Below the pieces are notes generated by a model, which saw only the letters and a program-made list of their open reading frames with translations, was not told the origin of the DNA and ran no database searches. 64,000 bases of DNA from NCBI RefSeq assembly GCF_036325985.1, contig NZ_JAUHLI010000009.1, forward strand, positions 124,001 through 188,000, read 5' to 3'. Each line of letters starts with the position of its first letter. The first letter of the stretch is position 1. The stretch is from Alkalimonas cellulosilytica (GTDB taxonomy: Bacteria; Pseudomonadota; Gammaproteobacteria; Enterobacterales; Alteromonadaceae). Of the stretch, positions 48,083-58,396 are shown piece by piece. A program made the position numbers and the translations under genes.

Positions 48083-48601
48083 CTATCTAGGGGATATCAC
48101 CGTTGCTCTGTGCAAATAAAAGGTGATGACATCACTCTTTGCAATTTGCTTGCCGCTTTGATCCAGTAGTTCCATTTGGAGCTGATACTCGCCTCGATCC
48201 ATATCGCGTAACACAAAAGTGGTGCTGGTTTGAGGGATGCCATAACGGCTGCCGTTTACAAGAAGCGCCACCTGAAACCCTCTGGTGAAGCGAGGTAAAA
48301 CCCGACCTGTGACATGCACTGTGCCTGTGTTGTCGCGAACGGTGGCTTCTTGTTCCGGATTGGTAATTTCAATGCTAATCGGAGTGGATTTTTCTTGTTG
48401 CTGCGGTCGGAATGGTTCGGTCGTTTCCATCAGATTGACCCGGGTAGTCAGGTTGACCTCTTCAGCACCAGGCCTGGGGCTGTCGGAAAAGACCAGCACA
48501 CCATTGGCATCTCGCCAGACATAGACTTTGCCACTGGCATCTACCGGCGTAGGCAAACAAAGCAAAAGTAAAAACACAAGGGTCAGTAGTCGTGTTATCA
48601 C
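48083..48601 (-). CDS. DUF4124 domain exported protein
   Basis: The 172-residue product has a signal peptide (to about residue 22) followed by a DUF4124 domain (KVYVWRDANGVLVFSDSPRPGAEEVNL), then an Ig-like beta-rich part (about 75-165). Periplasmic, function unknown. It stands between glnA and ntrB, in the same direction, an arrangement seen in related genomes. Confidence 0.85.
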   Translation of the reverse strand: MITRLLTLVFLLLLCLPTPVDASGKVYVWRDANGVLVFSDSPRPGAEEVNLTTRVNLMETTEPFRPQQQEKSTPISIEITNPEQEATVRDNTGTVHVTGRVLPRFTRGFQVALLVNGSRYGIPQTSTTFVLRDMDRGEYQLQMELLDQSGKQIAKSDVITFYLHRATVISPR

Positions 48602-48714
48602 GGTGTTGGATCCTGTTGCTTATTTAGTCAAACTGTCAATGTTAACTGTACGCCTGTTTTTAGCATTTGACCAGATTTGTTGCGCAGGCAGGACCTGTTG
48701 CAGAGCTGATGGCA

Positions 48715-48739
48715 GAAAAAAGCCCGCCAGTTGGCGGGC
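48715..48739 (-). terminator. Terminator after glnA
   Basis: On the minus strand: GCCCGCCA (48739-48732) and TGGCGGGC (48729-48722) with almost no loop, followed by seven Ts. Confidence 0.88.
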
Positions 48740-48761
48740 CACGAAGATCATACCGGATCCA

Positions 48762-50168
48762 TTAAACGCTGTAGTACAGCTCGAATTCCAGCGGATGAAT
48801 CGCGATATTCACCCGACGCGCTTCTTCACGTTTGATGGCAATGTAGGCATCAATCATATCATTCGACATGACGCCACCTTTGGTAAAGATTTCACGTGAC
48901 GCATCCAGCGCATCCAACGCCTGATCCAGTGAAGTAGCAACCTGCGGAATATTGGCGGCTTCTTCTGCTGGCAGGTCGTACAGATCTTTATCCATGGCAT
49001 CGCCAGGATGAATTTTGTTTTGGATACCATCCAGACCGGCCATCAACTGAGCCACAAAGGCCAGGTAAGGGTTAGCCGCCGGATCCGGGAAACGGCACTC
49101 AATACGGCGTGCTTTGGCGCTTGGGACCATGGGAATACGGATGGAAGCAGAGCGGTTACGGGCTGAGTAGGCCAACATGACCGGTGCTTCGTAGTGAGGT
49201 ACCAAACGCTTGTACGAGTTGGTCGATGGGTTGGTAAAGGCATTGATGGCGCGGGCATGCTTAATGATACCGCCAATGTAATACAGGGCGATTTCAGACA
49301 AACCAGCGTATTTATCACCGGCAAACAGGTTGACACCGTCTTTGGCCAATGACTGATGGCAGTGCATACCTGAGCCATTATCGCCAAACAGTGGTTTAGG
49401 CATAAAAGTGGCTGTTTTGCCGTAAATATCCGCGACGTTGTGGATGACGTACTTCAGAATTTGTACTTCGTCGGCTTTTTTAGTGAGGGTATTGAAACGG
49501 GTCGCAATTTCGTTCTGACCAGCGGTAGCCACTTCGTGGTGGTGAGCTTCCACCACCTGGCCCATTTCTTCCAGCACAGTACACATAGCGCTACGGATAT
49601 CATGCGACGAGTCGACCGGAGGCAGTGGGAAATAGCCACCTTTAACGCGTGGGCGGTGGCCTTTGTTGCCATCGCTCATTTCAGCACCTGAGTTCCAGGC
49701 GGCTTCGCCATCGTTGATTTTGAAGAATGAACCGGACATATCGGTATGGAACCGAATGTCATCAAACATAAAGAACTCTGGCTCTGGCCCAAACAGCACA
49801 GTATCGGCGATGCCGGTGGACTTCAGGTACTCTTCAGCACGTAGCGCGATGGAGCGCGGGTCACGATCATAACCCTGCATGGTGCCTGGCTCGATGACGT
49901 TGCAGCGGATATTGAGGGTGCTTTCTTCAAAGAAAGGATCCATCACAGCAGTGTCTGGATCTGGCATCAAAATCATGTCGGAGTCGTTGATCCCTTTCCA
50001 GCCCATGATGGAAGAACCGTCAAACATTTTACCGTCTTCAAAAAAGTCTTCCGAAATTTGGCTCACCGGCACAGTGACGTGCTGTTCTTTGCCTTTGGTA
50101 TCGGTAAAACGCAGATCGACGTATTTTACTTCGTTCTCTTCAATCATCTTCATTACAGATGCAGCCAT
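48762..50168 (-). CDS. glnA: Glutamine synthetase, type I
   Basis: Makes glutamine from glutamate and ammonia. 468 residues with [12 protein letters not shown], the metal-site GPEPEFF and GSGMHCHQS, and the adenylylation tyrosine in [10 protein letters not shown] near residue 397, so activity should be turned down by GlnE. Controlled by a sigma-54 promoter and two NtrC sites upstream (50218-50333). Confidence 0.98.
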   Translation of the reverse strand: MAASVMKMIEENEVKYVDLRFTDTKGKEQHVTVPVSQISEDFFEDGKMFDGSSIMGWKGINDSDMILMPDPDTAVMDPFFEESTLNIRCNVIEPGTMQGYDRDPRSIALRAEEYLKSTGIADTVLFGPEPEFFMFDDIRFHTDMSGSFFKINDGEAAWNSGAEMSDGNKGHRPRVKGGYFPLPPVDSSHDIRSAMCTVLEEMGQVVEAHHHEVATAGQNEIATRFNTLTKKADEVQILKYVIHNVADIYGKTATFMPKPLFGDNGSGMHCHQSLAKDGVNLFAGDKYAGLSEIALYYIGGIIKHARAINAFTNPSTNSYKRLVPHYEAPVMLAYSARNRSASIRIPMVPSAKARRIECRFPDPAANPYLAFVAQLMAGLDGIQNKIHPGDAMDKDLYDLPAEEAANIPQVATSLDQALDALDASREIFTKGGVMSNDMIDAYIAIKREEARRVNIAIHPLEFELYYSV

Positions 50169-50217
50169 GGGTTCCTCCAGTTGGTTCCATAGGAAAATTT
50201 TTCATCGCCCGAATAGA

Positions 50218-50233
50218 TGCCAGATATGTGCCA
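50218..50233 (-). promoter_or_regulatory. Sigma-54 promoter of glnA
   Basis: On the minus strand TGGCAC (50233-50228), five bases, TGGCA (50222-50218): GG and GC with the required 10 bases between, consensus TGGCAC-N5-TTGCA. The predicted start is about 40 bases before the glnA ATG. Confidence 0.85.
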
Positions 50234-50295
50234 CTCATTCAGAGCCTTAAAAATCAAATAGATAAAACGTCACTAGTGTCTCTGCACTGCTATTG

Positions 50296-50333
50296 CGCAC
50301 CAGTATGGTGCAGGCATTCTCCAGGATGGTGCA
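50296..50333. promoter_or_regulatory. Two NtrC enhancer sites of glnA
   Basis: Site 1: GCACCA (50297-50302) GTA TGGTGC (50306-50311), near perfect. Site 2: 50317-50333 with an intact right half TGGTGCA and a weaker left half TTCTCCA. Centres are 21 bases apart, two helical turns, about 100-120 bases upstream of the predicted start, as in the Escherichia glnA enhancer. The rest of the 346-base glnA-typA gap shows a fair -10 (TAGAAT) for typA but no good -35. Confidence 0.83.
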
Positions 50334-50514
50334 TACCAGCCTAGCACATTTTTGCTGTCTGGCAGGGGGCTTTGGTTGGCTGAGGGAAAAAAATCCGACT
50401 TTTGTTCTTCTTTTGCGCGAAACAGAGTAGAATATGCGCCCTTATTTAAAGAGTTTGTTGTTTGCCAGGTGGTCACGTTGACGGTCACAGGGTGCCACAG
50501 AGGAAAGAGAAAGC

Positions 50515-52353
50515 ATGAGCGTTACCGCGACCGATATTCAAAAACTACGTAATGTTGCCATCATTGCGCACGTCGACCACGGCAAAACCACCCTGGTTGA
50601 TAAACTGCTGCAGCAGTCCGGCACCTTTGATGAGCGGGCCAAACTGCAAGAGCGCGTGATGGACTCCAACGATCAGGAAAAAGAGCGTGGCATTACCATT
50701 TTGGCAAAAAACACCTCTGTGCGCTGGAACGATTACCACATTAATATTCTGGACACCCCGGGCCACGCCGATTTTGGTGGTGAAGTAGAGCGGGTGCTTT
50801 CCATGGCCGACTCAGTGCTGTTGTTGGTCGACGCGGTTGATGGCCCGATGCCACAAACCCGTTTCGTCACGCAAAAAGCTTTTGCCCACGGTCTGAAACC
50901 GATTGTCGTGGTGAACAAAATCGACCGTCCTGGTGCCCGCCCGGATTGGGTCATTGATCAGGTGTTTGATCTGTTTGATAACCTGGGTGCCAGTGATGAA
51001 CAGCTAGACTTCCCGATTGTCTATGCTTCTGCCTTAAATGGCTGGGCGACGTTGGATCACAGCGAGCCAAAAGAAGACATGACCGAACTGTTCCAGGCGA
51101 TTGTTGATCATGTCTCGCCACCGGATGTTGACCCCGCAGGTGACACCCAGCTGCAAGTCTCACAACTCGATTACTCCAGTTATCTGGGTATTATCGGTAT
51201 TGGCCGGATCAAGCGTGGCACCTTGCGTCCTAATCAGCAAGTCACCATCATTGGTGCCGATGGTAAAAAGCGCAATGGCAAAGTCGGTCAGGTTTTTGGT
51301 TACCTTGGCCTGGAGCGGATTGACACCACCGAAGCAACTGCGGGTGACATCGTCGCTTTTACCGGCCTGGGTGAATTGAAAATTTCCGATACCATTTGTG
51401 CGCCGTCTGCGGTTGAGGCTCTGCCTGCCTTGTCGGTCGATGAGCCAACCGTGACCATGACCTTTCAGGTCAACACCTCGCCGTTTGCCGGTAAAGAGGG
51501 CAAGTTTGTCACCTCGCGCCAGATCTTAGAGCGCCTGCAAAACGAACTGAAACACAACGTAGCACTGCGGGTGCAGGAAACCGAAGATGGTGATAAGTTC
51601 CGTGTTTCCGGTCGTGGTGAATTGCATTTGGGTGTCTTGATCGAAAGCATGCGTCGCGAAGGTTTCGAGCTGGCAGTATCCCGGCCGGAAGTGATCATGA
51701 AGACCGTGGATGGTGTGAAAATGGAACCCTACGAGCAACTGACCATCGACTGTGAAGAGTCGCATCAGGGCGCCGTGATGGAGAAAATGGGCGAGCGTAA
51801 AGCGGAGATGACCAACATGCAGCCGGACGGCAAAGGCCGGGTGCGGATGGACTTCGTGGTACCAAGCCGTGGCTTGATTGGTTTCCGTACCGAGTTTATT
51901 ACGCTCACCTCTGGGACTGGCCTGATGTACCACAGCTTTGATCACTATGGAGAGTTCAAAGGCGGCACCATTGGTCTGCGCAACAATGGCGTGATGATTT
52001 CGAATGCCATGGGCAAAGCGGCCGGTTATGCGATTTTCTCGTTGCAGGAGCGCGGCCGGATGTTTATTGGCCATGCAGAAGAAGTGTACGAAGGCCAGGT
52101 GATTGGTATTCATAGTCGCAGCAATGACCTGACGGTGAACTGCTTAAAAGGCAAGCAGCTGACCAACGTACGGGCATCCGGTACCGATGAAGCCATTAAT
52201 CTGGTACCACCTATCCGTTTCACGCTGGAACAGGCGCTGGAGTTTATTGATGACGACGAACTGGTGGAAGTGACCCCAGCTTCGATCCGTATTCGTAAGC
52301 GCCATCTGACTGAAAATGATCGCAAACGGGCCAGCCGTCAATCAGGTGCCTGA
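50515..52353 (+). CDS. typA: Ribosome-associated GTPase TypA/BipA
   Basis: Translational GTPase used in 50S assembly at low temperature and in stress. 612 residues: G1 [11 protein letters not shown]2 RGITI, G3 DTPGHADF, G4 NKID, then EF-G-like domains II, III, V and a BipA-specific C-terminus ([22 protein letters not shown]). GAGGAAAG upstream of ATG. Next to glnA, the same pairing as in Escherichia. Confidence 0.97.
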   Translation: MSVTATDIQKLRNVAIIAHVDHGKTTLVDKLLQQSGTFDERAKLQERVMDSNDQEKERGITILAKNTSVRWNDYHINILDTPGHADFGGEVERVLSMADSVLLLVDAVDGPMPQTRFVTQKAFAHGLKPIVVVNKIDRPGARPDWVIDQVFDLFDNLGASDEQLDFPIVYASALNGWATLDHSEPKEDMTELFQAIVDHVSPPDVDPAGDTQLQVSQLDYSSYLGIIGIGRIKRGTLRPNQQVTIIGADGKKRNGKVGQVFGYLGLERIDTTEATAGDIVAFTGLGELKISDTICAPSAVEALPALSVDEPTVTMTFQVNTSPFAGKEGKFVTSRQILERLQNELKHNVALRVQETEDGDKFRVSGRGELHLGVLIESMRREGFELAVSRPEVIMKTVDGVKMEPYEQLTIDCEESHQGAVMEKMGERKAEMTNMQPDGKGRVRMDFVVPSRGLIGFRTEFITLTSGTGLMYHSFDHYGEFKGGTIGLRNNGVMISNAMGKAAGYAIFSLQERGRMFIGHAEEVYEGQVIGIHSRSNDLTVNCLKGKQLTNVRASGTDEAINLVPPIRFTLEQALEFIDDDELVEVTPASIRIRKRHLTENDRKRASRQSGA

Positions 52354-52384
52354 TTGCTGCTCAGCTAACGGTTAAACTGGCTTG

Positions 52385-52420
52385 AAAGCCGGGAACTGCT
52401 GGTCAGTTCCCGGCTTTTTT
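52385..52420 (+). terminator. Terminator after typA
   Basis: Arms AAAGCCGGGAACTG (52385-52398) and CAGTTCCCGGCTTT (52404-52417), loop CTGGT, then Ts. Confidence 0.93.
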
Positions 52421-52459
52421 TATACACTGAAGCCAAATCGAAGACCAAGGAGTGCTTTG

Positions 52460-53332
52460 GTGCAAGCCATTAAGTGGCGTGAGTTTATCAACGCCAGCTC
52501 GCAGTTCGTCAAAGGCTATATCGGGCGCTGTCAGCACGATCAGATTAATCTGGTGGGTGGCTATCTGGCCTATATTTCCCTGTTATCGCTGGTGCCCTTC
52601 ATTGCGGTGATGTTCTCGATGCTGAGCGCTTTTCCGATGTTTGCTGAGTTTCGTCAGAGCATGGAAGGTTTACTCTATGCCAATGTAGTACCGTCGCGTG
52701 GTGATGAAATCAAAGATTATCTGAATGAGTTTATTGGCAATACCCGCGGTATGACGGCCATTGGTATTTCTGCACTGATCGTAGTGGCCTTGCTGCTTAT
52801 CCATAACATCGATAAAACGTTGAATAAAATCTGGCGCATCAACAAGCGACCCCGACCGGTGATTTCCTTCTCCATCTACTGGATGATCCTGACTTTGGGC
52901 CCTATCCTGTTCGGTACCTCCATTGCGGTTAGCTCTTACCTGGTGACGCTGACACGTTTTGCCGAGGACTTTACCCCTGGCTTGTCCAGCTTTTTATTGG
53001 GACTGGTGCCTTATCTGATGTCTTTGCTGGCATTTTGTATTTTGTATCTGGTGGTGCCCAATACCAAGGTTCGGATCCGGCATGCTTTTTGGGGTGGATT
53101 ACTGGCCATGTTATTGTTTGAGTTATTGAAGTATGGTTTCGCACTTTACATTACTCACTTTCCATCCTATCAGGTGATCTATGGTGCCATGGCCTTGGTG
53201 CCCATCTTATTCCTGTGGGTGTACCTGTGCTGGCTGGTGGTCTTGGTCGGTGCTGAGTTGACCGCTTACCTGAAAGACTGGGAACAGTTGCGAACGGATA
53301 AAGTCAGTGAGTCGGAGGAGTGCTGCGAATGA
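52460..53332 (+). CDS. yihY: YihY/BrkB-family inner-membrane protein
   Basis: 290 residues with about six membrane segments ([22 protein letters not shown] is the first, split here as [10 protein letters not shown] and SLVPFIAVM) and the family motif [12 protein letters not shown]. Formerly thought to be RNase BN, it is a membrane protein of unknown function. Start is GTG 52460: AAGGAG lies 7 bases upstream, and the longer frame would run back through the typA terminator. First of yihY-dtd-fabY, the Escherichia order. Confidence 0.9.
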   Translation: MQAIKWREFINASSQFVKGYIGRCQHDQINLVGGYLAYISLLSLVPFIAVMFSMLSAFPMFAEFRQSMEGLLYANVVPSRGDEIKDYLNEFIGNTRGMTAIGISALIVVALLLIHNIDKTLNKIWRINKRPRPVISFSIYWMILTLGPILFGTSIAVSSYLVTLTRFAEDFTPGLSSFLLGLVPYLMSLLAFCILYLVVPNTKVRIRHAFWGGLLAMLLFELLKYGFALYITHFPSYQVIYGAMALVPILFLWVYLCWLVVLVGAELTAYLKDWEQLRTDKVSESEECCE

Positions 53333-53775
53333 AAGCTTTGATACAACGGGTAAGTAGCGCCAGTGTTTGTGTGGTTGACGAACAAATTGCACAGATCGGG
53401 CAGGGCTTGCTGGTATTGCTGGGCGTGGAGCAAGCAGATACAGAGCTAAGTGCAGCACTTTTGGCCGATAAAGTCTGTAAGTATCGGGTTTTCAGTGATG
53501 AGCACGGTAAAATGAATTTGAATGTGCAACAGGTAAAAGGTCAGTTGCTGGTGGTATCACAGTTTACTTTGGCAGCAGATACCAACACCGGGCTCAGGCC
53601 CAGCTTCTCTCAAGCAGCTGCTCCAGAGCAGGCACAGCGGTTGTACCAACATTTTATCGAGCGTTGCGAAGAACATAACTTGATCGTGGCATGCGGCCGC
53701 TTTGCCGCTGATATGCAGGTCGCCTTGGTCAACGATGGTCCTGTGACCTTTTTACTTGAAAGCAAAAGTAATTAA
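53329..53775 (+). CDS. dtd: D-aminoacyl-tRNA deacylase
   Basis: Removes D-amino acids and glycine wrongly attached to tRNA. 148 residues; SQFTLAAD and NDGPVTF are the active-site motifs (SQ-x-T and NxGP[VM]T). ATG overlaps the yihY stop (ATGA), with GAGGAG upstream. Confidence 0.96.
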   Translation: MKALIQRVSSASVCVVDEQIAQIGQGLLVLLGVEQADTELSAALLADKVCKYRVFSDEHGKMNLNVQQVKGQLLVVSQFTLAADTNTGLRPSFSQAAAPEQAQRLYQHFIERCEEHNLIVACGRFAADMQVALVNDGPVTFLLESKSN

Positions 53776-53778
53776 ACC

Positions 53779-54684
53779 ATGACGATTCGTATTAGTTCCC
53801 CTCAAACTGATGCCGATTGGCAGGCGTACTTCCAGTTCCGCTGGCAACAGCTTCGGGCGCCCTGGCAGCAGCCTCCGGGTTCAGAGCGTGATGAGCTGGA
53901 GCAACAGAGTTACCATCGTATGGTACTGGATGGTAACAAACTGATAGCGGTAGGCCGGTTGCATCAGCTCGGTGATGGTAGCGCGCAAATTCGCTACATG
54001 GCGGTAGACCCTAAGTATCAGGGGCAGCAACTGGGTGCCCGTCTGGTGGCGGAGCTGGAGCAGCAGGCGTTTGCGCTTGGCTGTACTGAGGTGGTGCTGA
54101 ACGCCCGCGACAGCGCAGAGGGCTTTTATCAACGGCTTGGTTACAGCGTGCAACAGCCGGCCCCCACCCAGTTCGGAGTAGCGCATTACCGCATGCACCG
54201 TTATTTGCGTTTGCCAGGGACTGAAGCAGTTTGGCAGCAACGCTGCCAGCAATTGCAGCAAAGCTGGCATCAGCAAATTCCGCTGAGTAGCTTTATGCAA
54301 CTTGAGATTGCAGCCTTTGATGGCACTGAGCTTCGTTGTCAGGCACCGCTGGAGCCAAACATCAATCTGCACGGCACCATGTTTGCCGGTAGCCTGTACA
54401 GTCTGGCTACGCTGACGGGCTGGGGGTTGCTGCATTTGCAGCTGCAAGCGCTTGAGTTACAAGCGGACCTGGTGCTGGCAGATGCCAGCATCCGTTACCT
54501 GAAACCGATGCAAGCTCAGCCGGAAGCACGTTGCTCCTTACTGAGTGCCAAAGGGGATTTAACGGTCTTAAAGCACGGCAGGCATGCCAGTCAGCGCATC
54601 AGGGTCGAGTTGCTAAGTGCCGGTAAGGTTGTTGCCCTGTTTGAAGGGCAGTACAAAGCACTGTTGCCACGGAGCGCACCATGA
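53779..54684 (+). CDS. fabY: FabY-like fused acetyltransferase-thioesterase
   Basis: 301 residues in two parts: a GNAT acetyltransferase (about 1-145; IRYMAVDPKYQGQQLGARLV is the acetyl-CoA site, FYQRLGY) and a YiiD-type hotdog domain (about 150-300; NINLHGTMFAGSLYSLATL). This is the architecture and position (after dtd) of Escherichia YiiD/FabY, implicated in starting fatty-acid synthesis. That role is inferred from homology only. It overlaps the next gene by 4 bases. Confidence 0.82.
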   Translation: MTIRISSPQTDADWQAYFQFRWQQLRAPWQQPPGSERDELEQQSYHRMVLDGNKLIAVGRLHQLGDGSAQIRYMAVDPKYQGQQLGARLVAELEQQAFALGCTEVVLNARDSAEGFYQRLGYSVQQPAPTQFGVAHYRMHRYLRLPGTEAVWQQRCQQLQQSWHQQIPLSSFMQLEIAAFDGTELRCQAPLEPNINLHGTMFAGSLYSLATLTGWGLLHLQLQALELQADLVLADASIRYLKPMQAQPEARCSLLSAKGDLTVLKHGRHASQRIRVELLSAGKVVALFEGQYKALLPRSAP

Positions 54685-55490
54685 AAGTCATCCTGCTGGG
54701 TTGTGGCTGGTTGGGACAGCAACTGTTGCCTGTTTTGCAGCAAGAGGGGCACCAACTGCTGCTGACCCGTCAGTCTGAGGCTGGGTTGGCAGAGCTGCCG
54801 CAAGGTGTGCCAGCCCAGGTGCTCAGCCTGCCGTTGTCATTGCCACATTCGTCCACTGTGCTGCAGCAGTTTCAGCAGGCGGTAGTGATTTGCGCGATTA
54901 CACCGGGCTGGCGTAAACAGTCTGGGGCTGGTTATCTGGATAGCCTGAATTCTTTGGTCAGGTTGATGCAGGCTGCTGAAAGCCTGGCTTGCATCCATTT
55001 TAGTTCGACCGGCGCTTATAGCGGCCTGAGCGGTGAAGTGGATGAACAGAGTCAGTTGTTACTGACGGATGCTAAAGCACAATTGCTTTATCAGGGCGAG
55101 CAACTGCTGCAACAGGCTTTGCCAACCTGTACTTTGCGGTTGGGCGGCCTGTTTGGCCCGGGGCGACACCCCGGGAACTTCCTACGAAACGATGTGCTGA
55201 CTGATCCGGATGCGCCGGTCAACATGGTGCATAGCAGTGATGTGATCGAGGCAGTGCGGGTGATTTTGCAGCAACAGGCATGGCCTGGACTGTACAATCT
55301 ATGCTGCCCGGATTTTGTTTCCCGTAAGCAGTTTTATGCCAAGGCCCGGGCGCTGTTACAGCGAAATGCATTGAATGATGGGAACACTACGGATAGTCAG
55401 CGCAGAGTAGTGGCTAAGCGTATTCAACAGCAGTTACCTTTTCAATATCGCTATCCATCGGCACTGCAAGCACTGGAAGATAGGTCTTAA
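54681..55490 (+). CDS. NAD(P)-binding epimerase/dehydrogenase-like protein (YeeZ type)
   Basis: 269 residues with an N-terminal nucleotide-binding fold, ILLGCGWLGQQL (GxGxxG-like), then HFSSTGAYSG and LRLGGLFGPGRHP, as in the extended SDR/YeeZ group. The usual catalytic Tyr-x3-Lys is not obvious: YQGEQ lies where it would be. Substrate unknown. Probably last gene of the yihY operon. Confidence 0.78.
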   Translation: MKVILLGCGWLGQQLLPVLQQEGHQLLLTRQSEAGLAELPQGVPAQVLSLPLSLPHSSTVLQQFQQAVVICAITPGWRKQSGAGYLDSLNSLVRLMQAAESLACIHFSSTGAYSGLSGEVDEQSQLLLTDAKAQLLYQGEQLLQQALPTCTLRLGGLFGPGRHPGNFLRNDVLTDPDAPVNMVHSSDVIEAVRVILQQQAWPGLYNLCCPDFVSRKQFYAKARALLQRNALNDGNTTDSQRRVVAKRIQQQLPFQYRYPSALQALEDRS

Positions 55491-55496
55491 ACACAT

Positions 55497-55548
55497 TTTT
55501 ATCAGCTTGCTGGTGACTTTATCCGACTTTTATCAGGCTTTTGTCAGG
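55497..55548 (+). repeat. Phased TTTATC/TTTGTC motifs
   Basis: TTTATCAG (from 55498), TTTATCCG (from 55518), TTTTATCAGG (from 55528) and TTTTGTCAGG (from 55539) place the same base at 55501, 55521, 55532 and 55543, steps of 20, 11 and 11. This resembles direct-repeat sites of OmpR/PhoB-type regulators; the last two are weakly Pho-box-like. They precede the membrane-protein gene at 55612. Confidence 0.5.
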
Positions 55549-55611
55549 ACTTGTTCCTGTTAAAACCCCATACTCCACCTCACAGTATTTGCTACTCAAG
55601 GTCGAGTTATC

Positions 55612-56259
55612 ATGCGCAGTCAATGGTTGTTATTATCTACCATCAGCACCTTGCTAGGGATAGCGGCAGGGGCTTTATTCTTGTTGTTTTCTGAACATTC
55701 CATTGTGTTTTCCCAATCAGCTCTGGTGTTATCAGAGTTTTGGTCCACTTTCCTGTTGTGGGCGTTTGTCCTGCTGTTTGTCTCGGCTCTGATGTTTAAT
55801 CTGATCGCTTTTATCGAAATGGATTCTGGCAATCGTTGGTTGGCACTTCCTAAACGATTTCAACGTGAACAGGATCGATTCGAGCAGCAGGAGTTTTTTT
55901 TCAGTCGCTTAAAGCAGCAGTTGCAGCAGCAGGGGGCGATGGAGCCTGCCAGCACAGATGGTACTGAGGTGTTTTTCTGGCACAGTAAAACCGGCAAAAC
56001 CCTGGTGTATTTTCATCCGGATGCAGACAATATGGTGACGATGGAATGCTTACGTGAACGTTTTCAGCAGATGCTAAGTCACGATTGCCAGCAAGGTATG
56101 TTGGTTAGTTTTCAGGGCTTCACCAGCCAGGAGCGTATTTTTGCCCGTGAAGCCAATATAGAGCTGCTTGAATACCAACCAAATTTACTGGAGCAGGGGC
56201 TCAGTCGCTCAGGCTTACTGTCGCAAACGGAAAGCCGCACTGGCCTGCTCCAATTCTGA
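55612..56259 (+). CDS. Membrane protein with possible Mrr-like domain
   Basis: 215 residues: two membrane segments (about 7-27 and 42-64), a Gln/Phe-rich linker, and a C-terminal soluble domain (about 100-190). The end of this domain, [26 protein letters not shown] in two parts ([11 protein letters not shown], then [15 protein letters not shown]), resembles the final strand-helix-strand of Mrr-type restriction-endonuclease folds (G-x-x-x-T-x-G-F-T...A...N-I-x-L), but clear catalytic D and E/Q-x-K residues are not evident. No certain family. Its 3' end overlaps the convergent chemoreceptor gene by 45 bases. Confidence 0.68.
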   Translation: MRSQWLLLSTISTLLGIAAGALFLLFSEHSIVFSQSALVLSEFWSTFLLWAFVLLFVSALMFNLIAFIEMDSGNRWLALPKRFQREQDRFEQQEFFFSRLKQQLQQQGAMEPASTDGTEVFFWHSKTGKTLVYFHPDADNMVTMECLRERFQQMLSHDCQQGMLVSFQGFTSQERIFAREANIELLEYQPNLLEQGLSRSGLLSQTESRTGLLQF

Positions 56260-58242
56260 GGCCAACCGTGTCACATCCTGGCTGTGAGCCTGGGTGCTAC
56301 TTGCTTTTTCGGTACTGTTCTCTGCCAGTTGCACAACGACCTCCATGGACTGACTGATTTGCTCTCCCTGACTTAGTTGCAAGGCGGTGGCATCAGCAAT
56401 GCTGGCATTAATGCCGTGCATCTGGGTAATGGCATGGTGAATCTGTTGCAATGCTTGTAGCAGCGCCTGATTTTCCTGCACACATTGGCTTGCATCGTTA
56501 TTGCCTTGTTGCACCGCTAGCACAGCTGCTTTGGTACCTTGCTGCAGTGTCTCTATCATGGTTTGAATGTCATTGGTTGCCTGCTGAGTTCGGCCTGCCA
56601 GGGTGCGCACTTCATCGGCGACCACCGCAAAACCGCGCCCCTGCTCACCGGCCCGAGCTGCCTCAATGGCGGCATTGAGTGCCAGCAGATTAGTTTGCTC
56701 AGCAATACTGCCAATCGTATCCAGAATACTGCCTATTTGTTTGGTTTGCTCATTGACCTGCTGCATCCGATCATCAATGCTGTGCAGCTGCTTGGCCAGG
56801 TGACCAATACGCTGATTGTTTTGTTCAGACAGTTGATGCACTTGCTTGTTGTGTTGCATGCCTTGTTGCATTTCTTGTACGGCCTGAGCTGCCTGCTCGG
56901 CAATGTGCTGGCTTTGTTCACTGAGTTGATGAGTACTTGAGTTGATGCTGGCGATTTGGCTGGTTTGCTGCTGCAGTGCTGCACGAATATCCTGCACATC
57001 CGTACCAGAGCGTTGCGCGCTGTGGTTAAGTTCGCTGGCATAGTTCTGGATGCGTTGTACCAGACTGCTGAGCGACTCAACCAGCTGATTGACGTTGCTT
57101 GCCAGCTTACCAAACTCGTCATCCCGCTGAATGGTCAGGCGCTGGCTCAGATCGCCCTGCGCCATCACCCCCAGCACCTGGTTGATTTTGGCCAATGGTT
57201 GCAGCATAGCGCGGATGGTGACCCAGGCAATAGCACTGGCCAGCACGATAAGCACCAGCAAAATGATGACATTGCGCCAATTGCCTTGCGAAATGGTACG
57301 GCTAACGGCTTGCTGCAGTTGACTGACCTGCTGATCAGCTGCACTAGCCATCTGCTGCAAGGCAGTGATGCCATTGCTAAACTCCAGTTCTGCCTGTTGT
57401 AAATGCTGACGCGCTGCCTGTTGTTGCGTTAGCCGCTGTAGTTGCAGGCTCAGCAATGTTTGGTGCTGCACCAGCTGTTGCTCCAGTTGTTGCAGCTGCG
57501 CTTCGAAATCCGACCAAAGCCCGCCGGTATCAATGTTTGCCACCAACTGAGCCAGGTAGTCGATATTGACCTGCATATCACTAAAAGCAAAATTGATATT
57601 GTCTTCGCTACGCTGTAATTGTGTCAGCTCGTTGGCATTAGCCACTTCCCGCAAGGTATTGATGAGGCCCAGCAGCTGGCCGTCAATACGACCGGCGGTG
57701 CCTTCGATCAGCTCCAACGTATCGCTATCGGCGCCATCCAGATAGGATAAATCCAGTAACAGGGCGCCAAGGGCATCCAATTGCTGCTCTAAGTGCTGGA
57801 ATACCTGCTGTACTTCAGCACGGCTTTGCTCTACTTCCAGCCTCAGTGTAAACATCTGTCGGACGGATTGGCGGTAGGCGCTGCTTTGTTGTTTGGCTTG
57901 TTGCAGGGTCTGTTGCAGTTCACGATGTTGTTCTGTTAACTCTGCTGCTTGTTGCAACAGTTGCTGCAGGCCGCTATCTGCCTGGGTAAAGAGCTGTTGC
58001 TGCTGACTGATCAGGGCGGGTTCTTCGGCAGAAAAGCCCTGGGCACTGGCATTGGCCATACTCAAAAGCCGTATTTGGGCCTGATTGCTTAGTTGCTGGG
58101 TGGGTATGGCGCGTTCATTGACATTGCGGGTTGACTCTTCAATCGATAGAAAGCTAAGCAGTGCAGAGCCACTGGCTACTACCAGCAAGAAGACAATCAA
58201 GCCAAATCCAAGGATGATGCGGTGAGCAATGGTTAGCGTCAT
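56215..58242 (-). CDS. Methyl-accepting chemotaxis protein
   Basis: 675-residue chemoreceptor: membrane segment at about 9-31, a long Gln-rich helical periplasmic domain (about 35-320), second membrane segment (about 325-348), HAMP, and the cytosolic signalling domain with the hairpin tip [20 protein letters not shown] (continuing [20 protein letters not shown]). Ligand unknown. It signals through CheA/CheW, not in this window; fits with the motX flagellar gene. Confidence 0.95.
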   Translation of the reverse strand: MTLTIAHRIILGFGLIVFLLVVASGSALLSFLSIEESTRNVNERAIPTQQLSNQAQIRLLSMANASAQGFSAEEPALISQQQQLFTQADSGLQQLLQQAAELTEQHRELQQTLQQAKQQSSAYRQSVRQMFTLRLEVEQSRAEVQQVFQHLEQQLDALGALLLDLSYLDGADSDTLELIEGTAGRIDGQLLGLINTLREVANANELTQLQRSEDNINFAFSDMQVNIDYLAQLVANIDTGGLWSDFEAQLQQLEQQLVQHQTLLSLQLQRLTQQQAARQHLQQAELEFSNGITALQQMASAADQQVSQLQQAVSRTISQGNWRNVIILLVLIVLASAIAWVTIRAMLQPLAKINQVLGVMAQGDLSQRLTIQRDDEFGKLASNVNQLVESLSSLVQRIQNYASELNHSAQRSGTDVQDIRAALQQQTSQIASINSSTHQLSEQSQHIAEQAAQAVQEMQQGMQHNKQVHQLSEQNNQRIGHLAKQLHSIDDRMQQVNEQTKQIGSILDTIGSIAEQTNLLALNAAIEAARAGEQGRGFAVVADEVRTLAGRTQQATNDIQTMIETLQQGTKAAVLAVQQGNNDASQCVQENQALLQALQQIHHAITQMHGINASIADATALQLSQGEQISQSMEVVVQLAENSTEKASSTQAHSQDVTRLASELEQASAAFRLRQ

Positions 58243-58396
58243 GGTAAGGTCCCGGCCTGATTGTTTTTTTTATTATAGCTGGTCCTGACCTTAGCAAATT
58301 TTGCACAACTGGTCTAGCCAGATAAAGAGGTAGTAAGTGTGCTCTGGAGCTATCAAGAAGACCCAGGCCCACTGCAGTGGACCTGGGCGTGAGCGC

